A DNA stretch of 22,800 nt from JACKOD01 sp041591635 (lineage in GTDB: Bacteria; Pseudomonadota; Gammaproteobacteria; Pseudomonadales; Oleiphilaceae). The notes beneath the pieces are model-generated. The model was not told where the DNA came from. It was given only the letters and a program-made list of their open reading frames with translations, and searched no databases. Made by a program: the position numbers and the translations under genes. Shown here one piece after another: positions 7,364 through 14,075 of the stretch. The DNA lies in contig JBFHRO010000025.1 in assembly GCA_041591635.1 (NCBI GenBank), positions 1 through 22,800 on the forward strand, written 5' to 3'. How positions within the stretch are numbered: the first letter of the stretch is position 1; every line of letters begins with the position of its first letter.

Positions 7364-8085
7364 AAATCCTGTACGCCAACAATCTGGCTAAAAGCTATAA
7401 AAAACGCGCCGTTGTCAAAGACGTCTCGCTTGAGGTTCACAGCGGTCAAATTGTAGGACTTTTAGGCCCTAATGGTGCCGGCAAAACCACCTGCTTCTAC
7501 ATGATCGTGGGGCTGGTCGAGGCCGACAAGGGTCAGGTACGCATTGACGAGAAGGATATTACCCACTTGCCCATGCACGGCAGGGCACGAGAGGGTATTG
7601 GGTATTTACCGCAGGAAGCCTCGGTATTCAGAAAACTGTCGGTACAGGACAACCTGATGGCCATACTCGAAACCCGTAAGGACCTGTCAAAAACAGCCCG
7701 AAAGGAAAAAATGGAAAGCCTGCTGCAGGAATTTCATATCACGCACATCCGGGAAAGCCTGGGCATGAGCCTCTCAGGAGGCGAGCGACGGCGGGTTGAA
7801 ATCGCCCGTGCGCTTGCCACGGAACCCGGCTTTATCCTGCTCGATGAGCCATTCGCTGGCGTGGATCCGATTTCGGTAAGCGATATCAAACAGATCATCA
7901 CACACTTAAAAAACAAAGGCATAGGCGTTTTAATCACCGACCACAACGTCAGGGAAACGCTTGATATTTGTGAAAAAGCCTATATCGTTGGAGATGGGCA
8001 CATTATTGCCGAGGGTAGCGCCGCCGACGTGCTGGCAAACCAGAAAGTGAAAGAGGTGTATCTTGGTAACGAATTTCGCTTGTGA
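7360..8085 (+). CDS. lptB: LptB, ATPase of the LPS export complex
   Basis: Cytoplasmic ABC ATPase that drives LPS extraction by LptB2FG. Motifs: Walker A GPNGAGKT (residues 36-43), Q-loop YLPQEASVFRKLSV (82-95), signature LSGGERRR (138-145), Walker B FILLDEPFAGVDP (158-170) and H-loop His195 in LITDHNVRET. The ERRRVEIARAL stretch and the EVYLGNEFRL C-terminus are diagnostic of LptB. The length of 241 aa is identical to E. coli LptB. It is the last gene before the 178-base gap preceding rpoN. lptF and lptG are not in this window, as is usual. Confidence 0.97.
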   Translation: MKILYANNLAKSYKKRAVVKDVSLEVHSGQIVGLLGPNGAGKTTCFYMIVGLVEADKGQVRIDEKDITHLPMHGRAREGIGYLPQEASVFRKLSVQDNLMAILETRKDLSKTARKEKMESLLQEFHITHIRESLGMSLSGGERRRVEIARALATEPGFILLDEPFAGVDPISVSDIKQIITHLKNKGIGVLITDHNVRETLDICEKAYIVGDGHIIAEGSAADVLANQKVKEVYLGNEFRL

Positions 8086-8129
8086 CCCGGGCCGCTCTGC
8101 CAATCACCTTAAATGCGGTGAAAATTACC

Positions 8130-8156
8130 TTGCCACTGCGTTTAGCAGGCTAGACT
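8130..8156 (+). promoter_or_regulatory. Weak promoter candidate for rpoN
   Basis: TTGCCA (8130-8135) and TAGACT (8151-8156) resemble -35 and -10 hexamers, but the 15-base spacer is short. A second -10-like hexamer TACAAT at 8196-8201 lacks a good -35. The 178-base lptB-rpoN gap is long enough to hold a promoter, but neither element is convincing alone. Confidence 0.25.
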
Positions 8157-8263
8157 GAAAAATAAGATAACAATTCCCTGATTCTCACAGTTCAATACAA
8201 TAAGCGTGGCACGTTAGTACTTATGCGAACCATTTTGAATTTGGCGGTATTCGGTAGATGGTC

Positions 8264-9817
8264 ATGAAGGCATCCCTTCAGCTCAAGCTGGGTCAACAGC
8301 TTACAATGACGCCACAGCTGCAGCAGGCGATACGACTGCTTCAACTGTCCACTCTCGACTTGCAACAGGAAATCCAGGAAGCTCTCGAATCGAACCCCAT
8401 GCTTGAACTGGTCGAGGATGGTGACGACAGATCCGGTCAGGATACGGCCGAGGCAGGCGACGACAGTTACAGCAATGAAAACTTCGATCAAGACCTGCGC
8501 AAGGCGCTTGAAAGTAAACCCGGCCAAAATGATGCCGGTGACGGTAGCGAGTATCAGGACGGCGGTGCAGGCGAGCATGTCGATTCGCTGGATAACTGGT
8601 CAGACTCGATTCCCGATGACTTGCCGGTAGATACCGTTTGGGACGACATCTATCAAAATACCGGATCCGGTAGCACTGGCACGGATGACGAGAGTGGCGA
8701 TTTCGAATCTCGCAACAGTGCCGGCGAATCGCTTCAAGACCACCTCTTGTGGCAGCTCAATCTGACGCCCATGAGTGATATCGACCGTTACATCGCCATG
8801 TCCATCATTGACTCCATCGACACTAATGGCTACTTGACCGTAACGCTTGAAGATCTGCACGAGGGCATCAAGGAAAGCATGAGTGCCGAGGTGGATCTCG
8901 ACGAGGTTCTCGCGGTGCTGCGCCGCATCCAGCACTTCGACCCACCGGGAATAGCCGCAAGAAGCCTGCAGGAGTGTCTGGCCATTCAGCTGCATCAACT
9001 GCCCGCCGATACGCCCTGGCTTTCCCAGGCGAAACTGGTCGTTGATCACTATCTGTCACTTTTGGGTAACCGGGATTACGCGCAGCTGATCCGTCGCAGT
9101 CGCCTGAAAGAAGATGAACTCAAGCTGGTGATCGAACTGATCCAGTCGCTCAACCCTCGCCCTGGCGAGTCCATCAGCAGCAATCAGCCGGAGTACATTG
9201 TGCCGGATGTAATTGTGAAAAAGGAGAGCGGACGCTGGAAAGTGGAGCTGAACCCGGAGATTGCGCCTCGCATACGGGTGAATTCGGGTTATGCCTCTTT
9301 GGTCCGACGGGCCGACAGCAGCGCAGATAACACCTTTATCAAGGATCAGCTTCAGGAAGCGAAGTGGTTTATCAAGAGTTTGCAAAGCCGGAATGAAACC
9401 CTGCTGAAGGTTTCGTCAAAAATCGTCGAACATCAACAAGGCTTTCTGGATTACGGTGACGAAGCCATGAAACCCATGGTGCTCTCCGATATCGCACAGG
9501 CTGTGGAAATGCATGAATCGACCATTTCCCGGGTCACCACCCAAAAGTACATGCATACTCCACGGGGTATATTCGAACTCAAATACTTCTTTTCCAGCCA
9601 TGTCAACACAGATTCGGGAGGCGAGTGTTCAAGCACGGCCATTCGCGCCATTATCAAGAAACTTGTGGCCGCCGAGTCGCCGAAAAAGCCCCTGAGTGAC
9701 AGCAAGATCGCTTCGATTCTTGGTGACCAGGGCATTCAGGTGGCCCGCAGAACCATTGCCAAATACCGGGAGGCCCTGTTAATTCCACCTTCAAATGAAC
9801 GTAAGCGTTTGATTTGA
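8264..9817 (+). CDS. rpoN: RpoN, sigma-54 RNA polymerase factor
   Basis: Alternative sigma factor that recognises -24/-12 promoters and needs enhancer-binding AAA+ activators. Region I is Gln/Leu-rich: QLTMTPQLQQAIRLLQLSTLDLQQEIQ (split over residues 12-38). Region II (about 50-155) is an acidic Asp/Gly/Ser linker, long for the family. Core-binding and DNA-binding regions follow, with a helix-turn-helix near 405-445 and the invariant RpoN box ARRTIAKYRE at 494-503. I chose ATG 8264 because homologues begin MKxSLxLKxxQQL; an ATG two codons earlier (8258) is equally open. From 8264 it is 517 aa, against 477 in E. coli. Downstream hpf, ptsN, rapZ and ptsO are its classical neighbours. Confidence 0.97.
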   Translation: MKASLQLKLGQQLTMTPQLQQAIRLLQLSTLDLQQEIQEALESNPMLELVEDGDDRSGQDTAEAGDDSYSNENFDQDLRKALESKPGQNDAGDGSEYQDGGAGEHVDSLDNWSDSIPDDLPVDTVWDDIYQNTGSGSTGTDDESGDFESRNSAGESLQDHLLWQLNLTPMSDIDRYIAMSIIDSIDTNGYLTVTLEDLHEGIKESMSAEVDLDEVLAVLRRIQHFDPPGIAARSLQECLAIQLHQLPADTPWLSQAKLVVDHYLSLLGNRDYAQLIRRSRLKEDELKLVIELIQSLNPRPGESISSNQPEYIVPDVIVKKESGRWKVELNPEIAPRIRVNSGYASLVRRADSSADNTFIKDQLQEAKWFIKSLQSRNETLLKVSSKIVEHQQGFLDYGDEAMKPMVLSDIAQAVEMHESTISRVTTQKYMHTPRGIFELKYFFSSHVNTDSGGECSSTAIRAIIKKLVAAESPKKPLSDSKIASILGDQGIQVARRTIAKYREALLIPPSNERKRLI

Positions 9818-9919
9818 CGCATATCAACAGGCAAAATGACAAAACGCTCTCTAATCAAAGCTTGACCCAAAGGTAAACATGTAAAGTTGATGTAAATCGG
9901 AAATCCATGACTGGGCTTA

Positions 9920-9947
9920 TTGTTATGGGCAAGTCAGCGGATACAAC
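9920..9947 (+). promoter_or_regulatory. Candidate promoter for hpf
   Basis: TTGTTA (9920-9925), 16-base spacer, TACAAC (9942-9947): each hexamer matches 4 of 6 consensus bases. The start would fall near 9954, just ahead of the hpf ribosome binding site. The 154-base rpoN-hpf gap makes an internal promoter reasonable, but the match is modest. Confidence 0.25.
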
Positions 9948-9971
9948 ATAACCTGAAATCAGGAGCTACCT

Positions 9972-10280
9972 ATGCAACTCAATATTACCGGACACCACGT
10001 AGATCTCACCAATGCGCTTAAAGATTATGTGAGTGCAAAGTTGCAAAAACTCGAGCGTCATTTCGATCACATCAGCAATGTCCAGGTGACCTTGTCCGTT
10101 GAAAAACAAAGACAGCGGGCCGAGGCCACCCTGCATATCAGCGGCGCAGACCTGCATGCCACCGCAGAAGAACCTGATATGTACGCCGCCATCGATTTGC
10201 TTGTCGACAAGCTTGATCGGCAGATTCTCAAACACAAAGAGAAGAATATTGATCGCATGCATGGTGCTTCCGTCAGATAA
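9972..10280 (+). CDS. hpf: HPF, short-form ribosome hibernation promoting factor
   Basis: Small ribosome-binding protein that promotes 100S dimer formation and protects idle 30S subunits in stationary phase. At 102 aa it consists only of the S30AE domain, so it is the short gammaproteobacterial HPF rather than the long form of Gram-positives. Visible features are MQLNITGHHVDLTNALKDYV at the N-terminus (1-20), the basic KLQKLERHFD helix, the VEKQRQRAEATLHISG strand pair and the ATAEEPDMYAAIDLLVDKLDRQ helix. Shine-Dalgarno AGGAG (9961-9965) lies 6 bases before the ATG. It is 18 bases upstream of ptsN, and the rpoN-hpf-ptsN order is highly conserved. Confidence 0.95.
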   Translation: MQLNITGHHVDLTNALKDYVSAKLQKLERHFDHISNVQVTLSVEKQRQRAEATLHISGADLHATAEEPDMYAAIDLLVDKLDRQILKHKEKNIDRMHGASVR

Positions 10281-10298
10281 TGGATAACAGACATTCCA

Positions 10299-10769
10299 AT
10301 GAGTGAAGCTTCTCCAACCATTGACTCCGTGTTGCTGCCGGCGCTCACCTATTGTCGTGAGCCCGGCAGCAGCAAAAAGAAAGTACTGGAACAGATTGCA
10401 AACCATGTCGCCCTGATCTATCCAGATCTGGATGAAGGCACGCTGTACAATAGCCTGATCAACAGAGAGCGACTTGGCAGCACAGGTATTGGCCAGGGAA
10501 TTGCGATTCCACACTGCCGCCTTGAGCGCTGCAATCGCGTGATAGGTGTTTTGTTGACGCTCGAAGAACCCGTGTCTTTTGATGCCATAGACAATGCACC
10601 CGTTGACGTAGTCTTTGCGCTGATTGTCCCCGAGGAAGCCACTGGCGAACACCTGGAACTGCTGAAGCAACTGGCAGAGCGATTTAGCGAAAACGATTTT
10701 TGCAACCAGTTACGCAACTGCACCAGTGCACAAACGCTATACACCACCATGACCGGGCAGCGCATTTGA
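10299..10769 (+). CDS. ptsN: PtsN, EIIA of the nitrogen phosphotransferase system
   Basis: EIIA(Ntr) is the terminal phosphoacceptor of the PtsP-PtsO-PtsN relay and regulates other proteins by direct binding (in E. coli, K+ transport and sensor kinases) rather than moving sugar. The fructose-type EIIA fold is recognisable, with the phosphorylated His72 in GIGQGIAIPHCRL (63-75). Other family segments are LYNSLINRERLGSTGIG and VDVVFALIVPEEATGEHLELL. The length of 156 aa compares with 163 in E. coli. The Shine-Dalgarno is weak, suggesting reliance on coupling with hpf 18 bases upstream. Its phosphate donor NPr is encoded two genes downstream; EI(Ntr) is not in this window. Confidence 0.95.
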   Translation: MSEASPTIDSVLLPALTYCREPGSSKKKVLEQIANHVALIYPDLDEGTLYNSLINRERLGSTGIGQGIAIPHCRLERCNRVIGVLLTLEEPVSFDAIDNAPVDVVFALIVPEEATGEHLELLKQLAERFSENDFCNQLRNCTSAQTLYTTMTGQRI

Positions 10770-10784
10770 CCTGATCAAACCACT

Positions 10785-10851
10785 CTGCCCGACATGCTGA
10801 CGAGCATGGCTGAAATACAGGCCATAGACGAGTTTTTTCATTGCCGGGCAG
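10785..10851 (+). other. Potential folded leader between ptsN and rapZ
   Basis: Outer arms CTGCCCG (10785-10791) and CGGGCAG (10845-10851) are perfectly complementary over 7 bases. Inside them sit a perfect hairpin CATGCT-GACG-AGCATG (10793-10808) and a weaker one, ATGGCTG with CA-G-GCCAT (10806-10825), that competes for three bases with the first. A T6 run lies at 10833-10838. The last outer arm overlaps the first bases of the rapZ Shine-Dalgarno AGGAC (10850-10854). The arms are directly visible; the fold and any regulatory role are inferred. Confidence 0.4.
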
Positions 10852-10858
10852 GACTTTC

Positions 10859-11743
10859 ATGAAGCTGATAATTGTTAGCGGTCGCTCTGGATCGGGAAAA
10901 AGTACGGCCCTCCACGTGCTGGAAGACCTGGGTTACTACTGCATAGATAACCTTCCCATCGGTCTGTTGATGCCGTTGTCAGCCGAGGCCATTTGTAACC
11001 ACGAACGTCGCCTGGAAAACATCGCCGTCAGTATTGATGCCCGCAATCTGGCCAGCGGTATTGGCAAATTCCCGGTGATTCATGACAGCCTCAAAAGCCT
11101 CGCGGTTCAACTCGACATCATTTATCTTGATGCCCAAAATGAAACCCTGCTCAAGCGTTTCCACGCAACCCGGCGCAAACACCCTTTAAGTGACCCAACA
11201 CGCTCACTGCAAGAAGCGATCGAAGCCGAAAAGCAGCTGCTGGAACCGGTTGCCAGCAAAGCGGATCTGATCATAGACACCAGTAGCCTTACCATGTATC
11301 AGTTACGAGACCTGATCAAGGAACGGGTGGCAGGGCGTAAAGGTCAGGATATGGCGCTGCTGTTTCAGAGTTTTGGGTTTAAACATGGCGTGCCATCCGA
11401 TGCTGACTTTGTCTTTGATGTTCGCTGCCTGCCCAATCCCTTCTGGGATCCAGCGCTGCGCAAATACAATGGACTGGACAAACCCATCATCGATTTTCTG
11501 GAGAAACAGCCTGACACCCACAAGATGAAACAGGATATAGTGAGCTTCCTGTCAACCTGGCTGCCAAAATTTGCCGATTCCAATCGCAGTTATTTGACCG
11601 TCGGCATTGGCTGTACGGGAGGGCAACACAGATCCGTGTATGTCGCACAAGCGCTGTGGCAGCATTTTGCCAGCCAGTCAGCCAACGTGCAGGTGCGCCA
11701 TAAGGAACTGGGCAGCGAAATGCCGCACGACTTCCCCCACTGA
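10859..11743 (+). CDS. rapZ: RapZ, RNase adapter / nucleotide-binding protein
   Basis: In E. coli RapZ binds glucosamine-6-phosphate and guides RNase E to the sRNA GlmZ, so controlling GlmS and envelope precursor supply. Outside enterobacteria the RNA target is often unknown. The N-terminal P-loop is GRSGSGKST (residues 8-16); the middle contains the DIIYLDA strand and FHATRRKHPL. The C-terminal effector and RNA-binding domain has FGFKHGVPSDADFVFDVRCLPNPFW and GIGCTGGQHRSV. From ATG 10859 it is 294 aa, against 284 in E. coli; AGGAC lies 4 bases upstream. An in-frame TTG at 10841 would add six residues but has no better ribosome binding site. ptsO follows after 22 bases. Confidence 0.95.
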   Translation: MKLIIVSGRSGSGKSTALHVLEDLGYYCIDNLPIGLLMPLSAEAICNHERRLENIAVSIDARNLASGIGKFPVIHDSLKSLAVQLDIIYLDAQNETLLKRFHATRRKHPLSDPTRSLQEAIEAEKQLLEPVASKADLIIDTSSLTMYQLRDLIKERVAGRKGQDMALLFQSFGFKHGVPSDADFVFDVRCLPNPFWDPALRKYNGLDKPIIDFLEKQPDTHKMKQDIVSFLSTWLPKFADSNRSYLTVGIGCTGGQHRSVYVAQALWQHFASQSANVQVRHKELGSEMPHDFPH

Positions 11744-11765
11744 CCAGAAACAGTTTCAGGCCGAA

Positions 11766-12035
11766 ATGATAAGAGAATCCGCATTAATCGTTAACAAACT
11801 TGGGTTGCATGCCCGCGCCGCCGCCAAATTTGTCGGCCTGGCAAGCCGCTTCGAGAGTTCGATCAAAATTGCCAAAGACAAGCGCGAAGTGGACGGCAAG
11901 AGCATCATGTCTGTCATGATGCTCGCTGCCAGTAAAGGGACAACCATCGAACTTGTCGTAGATGGCAACGATGAGCAGGAAGCCTTGCTGGCAATCAAGA
12001 CGCTGATTGCTGATCGCTTTGGTGAAGAAGAGTAA
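11766..12035 (+). CDS. ptsO: NPr, HPr-like phosphocarrier of the nitrogen PTS
   Basis: Passes phosphate from EI(Ntr) (PtsP) to PtsN. The HPr fold is clear in 89 aa. The phosphorylated His15 is in NKLGLHARAAAKFV (10-23), and the Ser46 region reads DGKSIMSVMMLAAS (43-56), followed by GTTIELVVDGNDEQEAL. The frame is open upstream into rapZ, but homologues start at this position (MxxExxxIxNKLGLHARAA) and ATG 11766 lies 22 bases after the rapZ stop, so I take it as the start. The Shine-Dalgarno is weak. Location after rapZ and alongside ptsN identifies it as NPr rather than the sugar-PTS HPr. Confidence 0.95.
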   Translation: MIRESALIVNKLGLHARAAAKFVGLASRFESSIKIAKDKREVDGKSIMSVMMLAASKGTTIELVVDGNDEQEALLAIKTLIADRFGEEE

Positions 12036-12054
12036 TAACCACAGATCTCACTTG

Positions 12055-13416
12055 ATGACGCAATCCATGGAAAACTCCCGCTCTGGACAAAAACTGCGCC
12101 ACCTCAGCAAGGCACTGGAAAGCGGTGCCCTGCAGCAGGTGTCGCGTATCCTCAACGGCGGGTTGAGTCCGGGTGATATTGCCCATCTGCTGGAATCCTC
12201 TCCCCCCAAAGAGCGCGACATACTTTGGCAACTGGTCGATGATGATCTTGAGGGTGAGGTTCTCAGCCACCTCAGCGACGACATTCAGGCCAGCTTCGTC
12301 AGCCGGCTGAATGCACAGGAATTCCTCAGCGTCACCGAAGATTTTGAAACCGATGACCTCGCGGACTTGTTGCAGCAGCTTCCGGATACTGTTATTCGGG
12401 AAGTGCTCGAGTCGATGGACTCGCAGGACCGCCAGCGGGTAGAAGAGGTACTGGCCTACCGGGACGACACTGCCGGTGGCTTGATGAACACCGACACCAT
12501 CACCATACGTCCCGATATCAGCATGGACGTGGTGCTGCGTTATCTGCGCCGCCACAAGGAGCTGCCCGAAATGACGGACAGCTTGCTGGTAGTCAATCGT
12601 CGCGACGAATTCATTGGTGTCTTGCCCATCACCAAAATGCTGGTATCCAGCCTTACAGCTACAGTTCGCGAGGTTATGGACACCAACGCGATCAAAATTC
12701 CGGTTGACATGCCGGATACCGAAGTGGCCAGCCTGTTTGAACGTCACAGTCTTGTGTCCGCGCCTGTCATCGACAGCAAGGGCAAACTGTTGGGCCGTAT
12801 CACCATTGATGACGTGGTTGACGTCATTCGTGAGGATGCCGATCATTCCCTGATGAGCATGGCGGGTCTGGATGAAGAAGAAGACACCTTTGCACCACTG
12901 CTAAAAACGGCCAGGCGCCGCGCGGTATGGCTGGGGATCAATCTGATCACAGCCTTCATTGCATCGGCCGTCATCGGACTGTTCGAAGCCACCATAGAAA
13001 AGGTCGTGGCACTGGCGGTGCTCATGCCCATAGTCGCCAGCATGGGGGGGATTGCAGGCAGCCAGGCACTGACACTGGTGATCCGCGGTATGGCTATTGG
13101 CCAAATCAGCAAATCCAATCTGCGCTGGCTGGTCAACCGGGAATTTCTGGTGGGATTGCTCAATGGCATGTTATGGGCCGTTGTGGTCGCGGTGGCAGCC
13201 TCGCTTTGGTTCATGGATATGACCATCGGGCTGATCATTGGCGTTGCGCTTGTCATCAATCTGGTGGTTGCCGCGCTCAGTGGAACCTTGCTCCCGGTGT
13301 TACTTAAAAAGCGCAATATCGATCCAGCACTGGCAGGCGGAGTCATTCTCACTACAGTGACAGATGTTGTCGGCTTTATGGCATTTCTGGGGCTAGCGAC
13401 CCTGATTTACGGATAG
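12055..13416 (+). CDS. mgtE: MgtE, magnesium transporter/channel
   Basis: Homodimeric inner-membrane Mg2+ channel gated by cytoplasmic Mg2+. The layout is complete: an acidic helical N domain (about residues 20-120, ending LLQQLPDTVIREVLESM); the linker DDTAGGLMNTDTITIRPD; a pair of CBS domains (about 130-255, with VREVMDTNAIKIP and GRITIDDVVDVIREDAD); and five transmembrane segments from about 285 to the end. Pore-region signatures include MGGIAGSQALTLVIRGMAIGQI and TTVTDVVGFMAFLGLATL with its conserved Asp. The frame opens at 12007 inside ptsO; I use ATG 12055 (453 aa, the usual family size), though ATG 12067 is possible and no start has a strong Shine-Dalgarno. No long leader that could hold an Mg2+ riboswitch precedes it. 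Confidence 0.94.
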   Translation: MTQSMENSRSGQKLRHLSKALESGALQQVSRILNGGLSPGDIAHLLESSPPKERDILWQLVDDDLEGEVLSHLSDDIQASFVSRLNAQEFLSVTEDFETDDLADLLQQLPDTVIREVLESMDSQDRQRVEEVLAYRDDTAGGLMNTDTITIRPDISMDVVLRYLRRHKELPEMTDSLLVVNRRDEFIGVLPITKMLVSSLTATVREVMDTNAIKIPVDMPDTEVASLFERHSLVSAPVIDSKGKLLGRITIDDVVDVIREDADHSLMSMAGLDEEEDTFAPLLKTARRRAVWLGINLITAFIASAVIGLFEATIEKVVALAVLMPIVASMGGIAGSQALTLVIRGMAIGQISKSNLRWLVNREFLVGLLNGMLWAVVVAVAASLWFMDMTIGLIIGVALVINLVVAALSGTLLPVLLKKRNIDPALAGGVILTTVTDVVGFMAFLGLATLIYG

Positions 13417-13435
13417 CCAACAATTCCGCTACACT
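13406..13435 (+). promoter_or_regulatory. Candidate promoter for darP
   Basis: TTTACG (13406-13411, 4/6) and TACACT (13430-13435, 4/6) are separated by 18 bases at the end of mgtE. Transcription would start near 13442, at the hairpin described at 13435-13457. This is a pattern match only. Confidence 0.3.
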
Positions 13436-13457
13436 GCAGGCCAGTTTTTAGCCTGCA
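13435..13457. repeat. Perfect inverted repeat between mgtE and darP
   Basis: TGCAGGC (13435-13441) and GCCTGCA (13451-13457) are perfect 7-base arms around a 9-base loop containing five T. It starts 19 bases after the mgtE stop. No T-run follows the stem, so an intrinsic terminator is not supported; it may be a 3'-end hairpin for mgtE or sit at the start of the darP transcript. Confidence 0.45.
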
Positions 13458-13478
13458 TCCGTGTTGCACAACCTTTTG

Positions 13479-13494
13479 TCTTTCACGTGAAACC
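13479..13494. promoter_or_regulatory. parS-like palindrome (possible ParB binding site)
   Basis: The core TTTCACGTGAAA (13481-13492) is a perfect 12-base palindrome. The 16-base stretch matches the bacterial parS consensus TGTTTCACGTGAAACA at 14 of 16 positions, differing at positions 2 and 16; the right half-site GTGAAAC is complete. It lies in non-coding DNA 32 bases before the darP ATG. No parA, parB, dnaA or gidA gene is in the window, so it may be a secondary site, a degenerate relic or a site for another CACGTG-binding regulator. Confidence 0.4.
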
Positions 13495-13523
13495 CGTTCA
13501 CCCCATCACCGAAACGAGTGCGA

Positions 13524-14048
13524 ATGTCCGATTATTTTGAAGCCGTCGAGCCTGTCGACGAAGAAACACCCAAAAGTAAAACCGCCATAAAGAAGGAAAT
13601 GAACGAGCTGCAGGAACTGGGCAAGCGATTGCTGGCGCTCAAAGCCGATCAGCTCAGCAAGGTTCCCATGTCGGTCTATTTGCAAAAGGCCATAGCAGAC
13701 TCTGCCCGTATCACTCAGCACGAGGCTCATCGAAGGCATCTGCAATACATAGGCAAGCTGATGCGCGATGAAGATGCCGAGGCCATTCGCCAGGCGGTTG
13801 ATCTTTTTGATGCCAGCAGCAAAGCCTTTGCCCAGCATTTGCACGTTTTGGAGAAATGGCGGGATCGACTGATCGCAGGCGACAATGACACCATCGCGGA
13901 ATATATTGAGAAACATTCGGTAAGCGACATACAGCACTTTCGCCAGCTGGTGCGAAATGCCCGTAAAGATGTGCAAAACGCGAAGAACACGGGAGCATCG
14001 CGCAAGCTTTTCCGGTTTCTGAAAGAGATCCAGGATCAAGAGCCTTGA
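13524..14048 (+). CDS. darP: DarP/YjgA, 50S ribosome assembly factor
   Basis: DarP (YjgA, DUF615) associates with late 50S assembly intermediates in E. coli and helps mature the peptidyl transferase centre. The protein is small (174 aa), charged and helical with no membrane segment. Family features visible are KSKTAIKKEMNELQELG (about 19-35), a KVPMSVYLQKAIADSARITQHEAHRRHLQYIGKLMR-type core (about 50-85), DRLIAGDNDTIAEYI, and FRQLVRNARKDVQN with the SRKLFRFLKEIQ C-terminus. ATG 13524 fits the family; a GTG two codons earlier (13518) is also open. It ends 27 bases from the convergent nit gene. tldD and pmbA, its frequent neighbours, are not present. Confidence 0.93.
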   Translation: MSDYFEAVEPVDEETPKSKTAIKKEMNELQELGKRLLALKADQLSKVPMSVYLQKAIADSARITQHEAHRRHLQYIGKLMRDEDAEAIRQAVDLFDASSKAFAQHLHVLEKWRDRLIAGDNDTIAEYIEKHSVSDIQHFRQLVRNARKDVQNAKNTGASRKLFRFLKEIQDQEP

Positions 14049-14075
14049 GATCCGAAGCCGAATCAGGGCCACCCC

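Noticed and set aside
8104..8121. TCACC/GGTGA hairpin after lptB as a terminator
   Set aside because: The stem has only 5 pairs with an 8-base loop and is followed by A-rich, not T-rich, sequence.
8207..8225. TGGCAC upstream of rpoN as a sigma-54 promoter
   Set aside because: The -24 half matches, but the required GC of the -12 element is absent at the correct distance (TACT instead of TTGC).
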